Assembly (NCBI RefSeq): GCF_010681825.2
Contig: NZ_CP066776.1
Span: forward strand, 1,922,001-1,986,000
DNA length: 64,000 bases
Source of the DNA: Sulfuriroseicoccus oceanibius
GTDB lineage: Bacteria > Verrucomicrobiota > Verrucomicrobiia > Verrucomicrobiales > SLCJ01
Reading direction: 5' to 3'
Shown here piece by piece: positions 58,801-64,000 of this stretch. A program made the position numbers and the translations under genes. Numbering within the stretch: position 1 is the stretch's first letter; each line of letters starts with the position of its first letter. A model generated the notes under the pieces. It was not told where the DNA came from. It ran no database searches and saw only the letters and a list, made by a program, of their open reading frames with translations.

Positions 58801-59080
58801 TAGCTGCGAACGCCCGATCGAGGCGGTGATCGACGGTGTCTGGATCAGCGGCGTCATCGACCGCTTGGAGGTTGAGCGCAATGCCACGGGAACTCCAGTT
58901 GCCGCCCGCATCATCGACTTCAAAACCGACCGCGTCGACTCCGAGGACGTCCTCATCACCCGCTACAGCAACCAGCTGCAAACCTACCGTCGCATGGTCG
59001 CGCTGGCACTGGAGCTTCCGCCAACCACCATCACCTGCGCCCTCGTCAGCACCGCGCTCAAAGCCGTGGTCGAGGTGTGA
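55847..59080 (+). CDS. addA: AddA-like UvrD-family helicase-nuclease subunit
   Basis: The A subunit of AddAB, a 3'-5' superfamily 1 helicase joined to a RecB-type nuclease. The 1077 residues contain Walker A EASAGSGKTYQLANRF, motif Ia FTRKAAGEFTERIL, motif II LLDEFQDTSMSQW, motif III VGDAKQGIYGWRGGD, motif V TIHKSKGLEFDAVML, motif VI YVALTRAARSLHVL, and a C-terminal nuclease with GSEVHALFERI (His), ISGVIDRLEV, ARIIDFKTDR (Asp-x-Lys) and YSNQLQTYRRM (Gln). Both nuclease sites in AddA and AddB look complete. The 4-bp ATGA overlap with addB implies coupled, stoichiometric translation. Confidence 0.92.
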   Translation: MSQSANHSEIRSMVIEASAGSGKTYQLANRFLALLAAGVKPEHIIALTFTRKAAGEFTERILSRLALAAGSPDDAGALASDIVRTWNGDGTSQPAMFSSPPALVAPDAAGCLEMLKAVVDSLDRITLSTLDSFFLKVVRQFSFELGLSGFELLDDQQQAAARERVLQDLFNSSGANEKGRDNFLQAFKLATYGKEVSQISSTLEKYLESQHERIVNAPEESKWANLERLFPNGIQLPMDIDRKAELAVARGEVPAMAEGARKGYDKRWIALIDQLEAYSPGNVSEIKSALFGLLCEQLDALRAGAGEDVYYKKSYPLTPNLSAAMFRVIGNILFTELKVIAGRTLGLYGVLSAYENAYDEQVRRYGQLGFSDLTQLLAGGGVDLGSRLEELHYRLDSHYDHWLLDEFQDTSMSQWNVVEALLGDAVLDAEGRRSLFMVGDAKQGIYGWRGGDVRLFGELMERADWAPRRDVWPMSKSWRSSQVVLDLVNQICDPQLGSMGRFPAAAVARWRYQHHEAAKDLSGFAEVVAIDAKASAAEGVKINKADKDEATLDALAARVKRIDPLRRGLSCAVLVRSGAHADLVVEGLRSRLGKGFPVELDSEVSIGEDSPLGRAITDFFRWLRTPADTFASNHVWMTPLAPAMDALGETPSKVWGEAVRRFSRHGAAGLMELIVTSLSERGGLSELNANRLQDIHRAAERFDAVGGTIAEWVGTLEYLKRREHSRKGTVQVMTIHKSKGLEFDAVMLPFVSSDAFDHKGRVSMIEQRGARREVVNQIMRPADPVVESNEVLGEMMAEWSEDQCYEGFCLVYVALTRAARSLHVLVEATPGNDDKANPRDWIIGSVGDGMGVAKGDLGTQDEHVLYSEGDADWFATAPPQEQSAPSSAQAVELGTAVARRKRRSPSDHSAEADGEGAAFPTSALASRAGMRFGSEVHALFERIRWADDAPAVLDSVSSDAATAVVETLAAPAVAAWFARRDRVEVSCERPIEAVIDGVWISGVIDRLEVERNATGTPVAARIIDFKTDRVDSEDVLITRYSNQLQTYRRMVALALELPPTTITCALVSTALKAVVEV

Positions 59081-59387
59081 CGCAGTTGGGGCATGACCAT
59101 TTGATCCATCGCCCATCCTTCCCGCGCTTCGGGGCGCGGATGGATGGGGGTGGACTGTTGCCAAGAGTTGGCGGAGAGCGAACTCCTTCCGATGTGCGCT
59201 CTGATTTCCAGGCGTCTGGCAGGAGAGGGGAGGCGCCAGGCTAAACGAGTGAACACTCGAAATTCTCAACAAACACGCCGAGTTCTTGCAATCTTGTATC
59301 CTAACGATCACTCTCCACCCGAGTGGTATCGCTCCGATATCACTACCCCCGTATTAATAAAACTGTTATCTCATAAAAAGGAAACAC
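59081..59387. other. intergenic region after addA
   Basis: No gene is supported in these 307 bases. The first ~150 bases are GC-rich and contain an imperfect CCATCC...GGATGG hairpin near 59112-59150. From about 59240 the composition becomes AT-rich. An AACGATCACTC/GAGTGGTATCG hairpin lies at about 59301-59331, and an AAAAAGGAAACAC ribosome-binding site precedes the next gene. Confidence 0.5.
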
Positions 59388-59645
59388 ATGAAAGAATTTA
59401 TAATATCTATAAGGGATTCACTGGCATTTAGTGCATTAATATTTGGTGTTTGTGTAATTATTGCAGCAGACGCTTTCTCTTCAAATTTGTCAAAAAGTAT
59501 TAATAATGTATCATCTTCTGTTGAACAGGCAGGAAGATATATGCATACAACTGACACAATAAAATTAGAACATTCTGGTGTAGGAGAACCTCTACCAATC
59601 GGGCGTAAACATCCAGTCAAGATTGAAATAATTGAAGAAAAATAA
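59388..59645 (+). CDS. small AT-rich gene for a membrane or exported protein
   Basis: The 85-residue product has a good AAGGA ribosome-binding site 8 bases before ATG. The N-terminal half contains one hydrophobic segment (FSALIFGVCVIIAADAF), which is a signal anchor or signal peptide. The rest is polar (YMHTTDTIKLEHSGVGEPLP). Its codons are visibly AT-rich in contrast to everything upstream, suggesting recent acquisition. No family recognised. It ends a few bases before an attC-like sequence. Confidence 0.6.
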   Translation: MKEFIISIRDSLAFSALIFGVCVIIAADAFSSNLSKSINNVSSSVEQAGRYMHTTDTIKLEHSGVGEPLPIGRKHPVKIEIIEEK

Positions 59646-59650
59646 TAAAA

Positions 59651-59742
59651 AGATAACAAATCGATCGAGGTGATCCTCTTAGAAGCGCGCGTTCGTTCCT
59701 CACTTACGCTCCTAAGAGTCTACCTCATCTCTGACGTTGGAC
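59651..59742 (+). repeat. attC-like site (integron recombination site), candidate 1
   Basis: It lies directly after one small gene and directly before the next. The left end AGATAAC approximates RYYYAAC and the right end GTTGGAC matches GTTRRRY exactly. Between them are paired arms: GAGGT/ACCTC, CTCTTAG/CTAAGAG and AGCG/CGCT, with unpaired bases, as in attC folded single strands. The ATG of the next gene begins 1 base after GTTGGAC, as is usual for cassettes. Confidence 0.5.
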
Positions 59743-59743
59743 T

Positions 59744-60175
59744 ATGAAACAAGACATGAGAATAATCACCAGTGTGCTTGCAGTCGTGGCTACATTGGCA
59801 CTGAACACCGATCTTATTGCCGGCGAAATCAACTCGGACCAGCTTGCCGAGGGTTTCATTTCATTTGTGGCCAAGGTGGAGAAGTCTGATGCGGATGCCA
59901 AGACGGTAGAGAAGATGCGCCAGGAATTGAAGAGGGCTCATAAGAACCCGCTTCTCGTCCCATACAAATTTGAAGGGAAGAAGTGCGACCGTGTCGAATT
60001 GGTGAAAACGATAGAAGCTGGTATTCGAAAATGGAAGGCATCGGATATCCCCTTGTCCAAGAGCGCTAGTTTCGCATCTGACTCGAAGAACCTCCAAAGC
60101 CTCTCAGATGCTGAGCTGATTGTTGCGAAGAGACTTGTAGAGCAAGTCGTCACCCAAATCGAACGAATAAAGTAG
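59744..60175 (+). CDS. small exported hypothetical protein
   Basis: A 143-residue product. The signal peptide is MRIITSVLAVVATLALNTDLIAG (after MKQD). The mature part is mostly helical and lysine-rich (FVAKVEKSDADAKTVEKMRQ, LSDAELIVAKRLVEQVVTQI). No family recognised. It is positioned between two attC-like sequences, so it has the layout of a gene cassette. Confidence 0.65.
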   Translation: MKQDMRIITSVLAVVATLALNTDLIAGEINSDQLAEGFISFVAKVEKSDADAKTVEKMRQELKRAHKNPLLVPYKFEGKKCDRVELVKTIEAGIRKWKASDIPLSKSASFASDSKNLQSLSDAELIVAKRLVEQVVTQIERIK

Positions 60176-60243
60176 TGTATAACAAGGCTTTGGCTCCAAA
60201 TTCTGACCACGCCTTGAGTCGAGATGCTTTCCATAATATGAAC

Positions 60244-60303
60244 GCTTAACCGACAGTCGGAGGGTGCCTGCCAGTCAGCGGCAGGTGGACTCGGACGCTA
60301 GGC
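60244..60303 (+). repeat. attC-like site, candidate 2 (weaker)
   Basis: GCTTAAC (60244-60250) is a perfect RYYYAAC. GCTAGGC (60297-60303) differs from GTTRRRY by one base. The arms between share CCTGCC/GGCAGG and a GTC..GAG segment with mismatches. A longer version could begin at ATAACAAGG right after the 60175 stop. The next gene starts 10 bases beyond GCTAGGC. Confidence 0.35.
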
Positions 60304-60313
60304 TATAAAAAAA

Positions 60314-61054
60314 ATGTTCTCCCGAATCTTAGTCACAATTGCTGTTTTAGTGACGCCCGTATTGGCGGCTGGTGAGCTCATCCGCGATGCGAAGCCAAAG
60401 AGTTGCTTTCTTTTCTCCTGGGGCAAGGGGCCGAACTGGAAGACGGAGATTTCAACTGAGTTTCACCGCCACCACCTCAATTTGAAGCGCCCGTATGTGG
60501 ATGATCGATACTTTAAGCCCACTGCGGAAGCACTTACTTGGATTGACAGGACGGTCGCCCCCAAAATTTCAGAGATTGCGAGGGTCGATGGACGGATCGT
60601 GCTTCGGGTGGACTACCCTATTGACGGCAAGTTCGGACGGGAGTTCGACTGTGTGATGCTCGCGATGGAGACCGCGCCCAAATCGGAGTGGTTCGCGCCA
60701 TTCTTCGTGGCTCGACCAGAGCTTTTCAGCGGTCGATTTGTTTCGAGTGACTCAGTCAGAATCGCCTACATCGCCACACTAGGGTTCACCGGCACTGGCG
60801 CGATGCGAACGCATTACCTTTTCGATCTCGTTGGAGACCATCCGGCACTGCTCGATTCAGCTTCAGCTGACCGTGTGCGCTCTGTTGATTTTGACACGGA
60901 CGAGGAATATCAGGCAGCCCTTAGGACATTCGACCGCGAAGCCGCACTACTCAACGAAGAACAAGTCGGCACTGACCAACCCGCTGCCGCTCCGGAGTCG
61001 GAGTCGGAGGGTGAGGAGAAACCTAAACCGGAGTCGGAGGGGCGCCGCCAGTAG
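60314..61054 (+). CDS. exported hypothetical protein
   Basis: A 246-residue product with signal peptide MFSRILVTIAVLVTPVLAAG. The mature domain (~175 residues) is mixed alpha/beta (IVLRVDYPIDGKFGREFDCV, DSVRIAYIATLGFTGTGAMR). The last ~35 residues are a Glu/Pro/Ser-rich tail (AAAPESESEGEEKPKPES). No family recognised. The third gene in the small-gene run. Confidence 0.65.
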   Translation: MFSRILVTIAVLVTPVLAAGELIRDAKPKSCFLFSWGKGPNWKTEISTEFHRHHLNLKRPYVDDRYFKPTAEALTWIDRTVAPKISEIARVDGRIVLRVDYPIDGKFGREFDCVMLAMETAPKSEWFAPFFVARPELFSGRFVSSDSVRIAYIATLGFTGTGAMRTHYLFDLVGDHPALLDSASADRVRSVDFDTDEEYQAALRTFDREAALLNEEQVGTDQPAAAPESESEGEEKPKPESEGRRQ

Positions 61055-61095
61055 CGGGTGGCTGGCTTTTGACACTCTTCACAAAGAATCGCTCC

Positions 61096-61524
61096 ATGCA
61101 CAAGGTTCTCACACTGCTGTTTTTCTCATTCGTCGTTTCGTTGCGGTCCGAGATTCCTAAGAACGTGCTTTGGGAGTCGGAGAGGATTGATGTGGATGGT
61201 GAGGTGGGACAGGTTCTCGGGCTGAAGCTTTACGATGAGAAGAGGGTTTGGATGGAGCGGATCGTCTTTAAGGATGGGAACGTGGTATCGAGTATCGGTG
61301 CGAATACGGATTATTTGATCAAGGGGAGTTATATCGTGTTTCATGTGTGCGATAGGCAACATGAGAATACAGAGGATGAGGAGTGGCTTGAGACCAAGAC
61401 GTGGGAGGGATACACGTGGAGTTATCGCGATGGTGTTCTAGCTCTAAGCTCCGGTCAGGATGGGAAGACGATTCAGTACACCCGAGCTGATCTCAAAGAG
61501 CCAAGGCGGGTTCTCGGTAAGTGA
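61096..61524 (+). CDS. small exported hypothetical protein
   Basis: ATG at 61096 gives MHKVLTLLFFSFVVSLRS, a signal peptide; the upstream in-frame start at 61069 is less likely. The 142-residue product has a beta-rich mature part (VLGLKLYDEKRVWMERIVFK, WEGYTWSYRDGVLALSSGQD), resembling a small lipocalin-like or immunity-type fold in pattern only. No family recognised. Confidence 0.6.
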   Translation: MHKVLTLLFFSFVVSLRSEIPKNVLWESERIDVDGEVGQVLGLKLYDEKRVWMERIVFKDGNVVSSIGANTDYLIKGSYIVFHVCDRQHENTEDEEWLETKTWEGYTWSYRDGVLALSSGQDGKTIQYTRADLKEPRRVLGK

Positions 61525-61921
61525 GGCTCATTGGTTGTGGCTGAAAGGATGACCTGATTGGGTGCTGCGTGGGGGATGGTGTTTTTGGACAGGATTCACA
61601 TGATGAACATGATTTGGGGCTGCACCCATTGTCAGGATCTGAGGGTGGGACGTGAGTAGGTTTCCGGTCAGCCGGATCGCCAGGTACGCAAAACTTTGGG
61701 TCTTTGGGGTTTTGCGTGAGTATCCTCTAAAGTGTGGCTGCGTCGGATGGGATTGTTTGCCAACCTGAAGATCGGCGTTCCAGTTGGGGTGTTGCGTCTC
61801 GAAAGCTCTAGATGAGGCGTAATGTGGCAGTGCCCTTGATGATTGGCTTGCCGAGCGGGACATCGGTGGTCAGGGTGGGGCGGGTTTTGATTCCTGCGAG
61901 GCAGACAATGAGAGGAGCTTG
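61525..61921. other. repeat-bearing intergenic region upstream of the SASA gene
   Basis: It holds the GGACAGGATTCACATGATGA repeat (61584-61616), a TTTTGCGTGAGTATCCTCTA block, and one truncated unit related to the 132-bp array at 63250-63596 (GTGTGGCTGCGTCGGATGGG and on to CGGCGTTCCAGTTGG, ending near 61795). No gene is supported. Confidence 0.6.
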
Positions 61922-63127
61922 ATGATGAAAGAGAGCATTTACAGGGTGGTTGGGTTGTTGACGTTGATGGGAGTGCTATGGGAGGGAAGCATGGGACAGA
62001 GTGTTGCGGCTGAACCGCTGAAGGTCTTCGTATTAGTCGGTCAGTCGAACATGCAAGGGCATGCGATGGAGGAGACAGTTGAGCACATCGGAATGGACCC
62101 GCAGACGGCACCGTGGCTTGAGCGACTGAGGGATAAGGATGGAAAGGCAAGGGTCTACTCCGATGTTCCGGTGTCCTATTTGTCGGATCGCGGGGTGAAG
62201 CGGGGGGCACTGACGACTGGGTTTGGTGCGGATGATCGAAAGATCGGGCCTGAGCTGACCTTTGGCATTTGGATGCACCTGGAGTTAGGCGAGCCGGTTT
62301 TGCTCATCAAGGCGGCATGGGGAGGTAAGAGCTTACACACCGATTTCCGGCCGCCGAGTGCGGGTGCTTATGAGTTTAGTGAGAGGCATCAGGAGTTGCT
62401 CACCAAGCAGGGAAAAGACATCGAGAAAGTTGAGACCGAGCAGAGAGAGGCATCGGGGTATTATTATCGACTGACGGTTGATCACGTGAAATCCGTGTTG
62501 GCTGATATTGGCAAGGTGTACCCGGAATACGCTTCGGAGCATGGGTACGAGCTGGCCGGTCTGGTGTGGTTTCAAGGATGGAACGATATGGTGGATGCGA
62601 ACACGTACCCGGATCGGGAGGCGGCTGGAGGTTATGATGAATACACGCGTTTGTTGATGCACCTGATACAGGATTTGCGGCGTGATTTGTCGGCACCTGA
62701 GCTGCCGGTGGTGATTGGTGTGATGGGCGTTGGTGGTCCAACTGCGAGTTACGGGCCTGACCAGCGGCGTTATGTGAGAATGCACCAGAACTTCCGCGAC
62801 GCGATGGCAGCTACGGCTGCATTACCTGGGTTTGAGGGAAATGTGGTGGCGGTACGGTCTGAAGAGTATTGGGATCCCGAGTTGGGGGCGTTGGTAGCCC
62901 GGGATGGGAAGCTGCGTTATGAGGTGAAGCAGAAGAAGCTCCACGGTAAGGAGGCGCAGGCGGCGCTCGATGTTCTGCGCGCGGATGAGTTTTCTCAAGC
63001 GGAGCTTGAGACGTTGAAGAAGGGGGTGTCGAACTACCCGTTCCACTATTTGGGATCGGCGAAGATCCTGGGTGGGATTGGGATTGCTTTTGCTGAGGCG
63101 ATGCTGGAGTTGATGAAGGTCAAATGA
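61922..63127 (+). CDS. SASA-domain carbohydrate esterase (sialate O-acetylesterase-like)
   Basis: A secreted SGNH-type esterase expected to remove acetyl groups from sugars. The 401-residue protein has a signal-like start, then FVLVGQSNMQGHAM (nucleophile Ser in GQSNMQG), LLIKAAWGGKSLHTDF (oxyanion Gly block), GLVWFQGWNDMVDA (Asn/Asp block) and the C-terminal HYLGSAKILG with the catalytic His. GAGGAG lies 4 bases before ATG 61922; ATG 61925 is equally possible. It could work with the sialidase at 40219 on acetylated glycans, but the substrate is not readable. Related repeats flank the gene. Confidence 0.88.
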   Translation: MMKESIYRVVGLLTLMGVLWEGSMGQSVAAEPLKVFVLVGQSNMQGHAMEETVEHIGMDPQTAPWLERLRDKDGKARVYSDVPVSYLSDRGVKRGALTTGFGADDRKIGPELTFGIWMHLELGEPVLLIKAAWGGKSLHTDFRPPSAGAYEFSERHQELLTKQGKDIEKVETEQREASGYYYRLTVDHVKSVLADIGKVYPEYASEHGYELAGLVWFQGWNDMVDANTYPDREAAGGYDEYTRLLMHLIQDLRRDLSAPELPVVIGVMGVGGPTASYGPDQRRYVRMHQNFRDAMAATAALPGFEGNVVAVRSEEYWDPELGALVARDGKLRYEVKQKKLHGKEAQAALDVLRADEFSQAELETLKKGVSNYPFHYLGSAKILGGIGIAFAEAMLELMKVK

Positions 63128-63153
63128 TGAGAGGCATCCCACGACGCGGCATT

Positions 63154-63180
63154 TAGACAGGATTCACATGATGATCATGA
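63154..63180. repeat. GACAGGATTCACATGATGA dispersed repeat, copy after the SASA gene
   Basis: Fourth copy of the family in this window. It begins 27 bases after the SASA stop, and a very similar copy lies upstream of the gene at 61584. Confidence 0.6.
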
Positions 63181-63249
63181 GCCCATTGTCATGATTTGAG
63201 GCGGGCGTGAGTTGATTTGCAGTGAGGTTGATCACCAGGTGCGTAAATC

Positions 63250-63596
63250 TTTGGGGCTTTGCGTGAGTATTCCCAAGAGTGCGGCTGTGCCGGATGGGGT
63301 TGGTTTGCCGACCAGAGGGTCGGCGTTCCAGTTGGCGCCTCAGGCGGATAGGGCGGCGACTCCGTAGTTGAGCTTTGCGTCTTTGCTGCTCTGCGTGAGT
63401 ATCCTCTGAAGTGCGGCTGCGCCGGATGGGGGTGGTTTGCCGACCTGGAGATCGGCGTTCCAGTTGGCGCCTCAGGCGGATAGAGCGGCGACTCCGTAGT
63501 TGAGCTTTGCGTCTTTGCGTCTCTGCGTGAGTATCCCCTGAAGTGCGGCTGGGCCGGATGGGGTCGGTTGGCCGACCAGAGGGTCGGTGTTCCAGA
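63250..63596. repeat. tandem array C, about 2.6 units of 132 bp
   Basis: GTGCGGCTG marks fall at 63279, 63411 and 63543. Each unit has GCCGACC-AGAG-GGTCGGC (or a variant such as GCCGACCTGGAGATCGGC), GTTCCAGTTGGCGCCTCAGG, and CTTTGCGTCTTTGCGTCTCT before GCGTGAGTAT. It is non-coding. Confidence 0.88.
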
Positions 63597-63623
63597 TAAA
63601 GAGGCGCTCAGGATGAGGGGGCG

Positions 63624-64000
63624 TTAGCGGAAGAGCTGGAGCTGGTCGAGGAGGTAGCTGATGGCCCAGCCGGCGAATGCGAGCGAGCCGGCGACCATGA
63701 GCAAGGTGACGAGCGCCTGTTTGATGCGGTCGTTGCGGCGCTGGTTGCGTTCGGAGTACCTGAGGCCGCCCTCGACGTGGCGGCTTGGGAGCGGTTCGTC
63801 GTCCATTGGCAGCAGGTCGCGTTCGCGGATGCGGCGTTCGGCTTCGCGGGTGGGGGCACCGGCGATTTTTTGTTCCAGCTCCCTGACCTTCGAGCGGACT
63901 TTGTCGACTTCGTCGTCGATGTTGAACAAATCCGGGTGGTCTTTCACGGCCGATGCGCGCACGTCGTGGCGGATCCACGAGGTCTTCTGCTGGTTGCTCT
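63624..64000 (-). CDS. single-pass membrane protein, partial (N-terminus beyond window)
   Basis: The frame is open to the window edge (SNQQKTSWIRHDVRAS precedes a possible GTG at 63962), so the gene probably starts outside. The visible ~125 residues have a coiled-coil-like stretch (DDEVDKVRSKVRELEQKIAG), a charged linker, and a C-terminal hydrophobic helix (ALVTLLMVAGSLAFAGWAIS), followed by YLLDQLQLFR and the stop. No family recognised. Confidence 0.65.
   Translation of the reverse strand, partial: SNQQKTSWIRHDVRASAVKDHPDLFNIDDEVDKVRSKVRELEQKIAGAPTREAERRIRERDLLPMDDEPLPSRHVEGGLRYSERNQRRNDRIKQALVTLLMVAGSLAFAGWAISYLLDQLQLFR

Noticed and set aside
61584-63596. Composite transposon around the SASA gene
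   Set aside because: The flanking repeats are short and non-coding. No transposase, terminal inverted repeats or target duplications could be found.
63472-63978. 168-residue minus-strand reading frame rich in Arg and Pro
   Set aside because: It runs out of frame over the partial membrane-protein gene and into array C. Its composition is that of a frame-shifted GC-rich gene.

Overview
The window looks like chromosome of a member of the Verrucomicrobiota. Pointers are a TIGR04073-type (exosortase-associated) small exported protein, a GreA domain at the end of a protein of about 610 residues, an SHD1-like secreted protein, PA14 proteins with thrombospondin-type-3-like calcium repeats, a sialidase and a SASA-type esterase, and many interspersed non-coding repeats. 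The cell is diderm: there is an LptF/G-type permease and an Omp85/D15-like barrel. This placement is inference from gene content; no 16S gene is present.

Region 1 (1-22.9 kb) is mainly housekeeping. It carries thiG (cut by the edge), coproheme decarboxylase, a HAD hydrolase, tRNA-Leu(UAA), a ribH-nusB-ftsY run, pyruvate carboxylase, a WalJ-like metallo-hydrolase, trpE and trpG, a possible operon of ABC permease, hexapeptide protein and aroB, the GreA-domain protein, and enolase. An SHD1 protein at 11.35 kb has an in-frame TGA followed by a short hairpin, and the reading frame continues 41 codons past it.

Region 2 (23.2-36.7 kb) is the most unusual part: a one-strand cluster in which every intact gene has a signal peptide. 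A 1183-residue PA14/TSP3 protein is followed by two large proteins that share an N-terminal half of about 400 residues but end in different enzymes, an alpha/beta-hydrolase in one and an Amidase_3 peptidoglycan hydrolase in the other. Between them lie two paralogous 348-residue proteins and the remains of a third. After the amidase come a small exported protein and a broken gene. The layout resembles polymorphic effector loci with swapped C-termini, but no toxic or immunity function is shown by the sequence.

Region 3 (36.8-47.6 kb) holds a D15-like barrel beside 8-bp tandem repeats, rnhB-yraN, a GH33 sialidase, mgtE, a conserved hypothetical gene, an lptF/G-type gene and an exported hypothetical protein. 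Region 4 (47.6-52.7 kb) has two related non-coding arrays (124-bp and 123-bp units, each behind a related hairpin-rich leader) on either side of a ribD-reductase/TVP38 pair and manA. Region 5 (52.7-59.1 kb) is a His-rich small exported protein followed by addB-addA, which overlap by 4 bp. Region 6 (59.1-64 kb) has four small exported hypothetical genes, two of them separated by attC-like sites, then a SASA esterase gene bracketed by related repeats, and a partial membrane protein.

No transposase, integrase, CRISPR array or rRNA was found.
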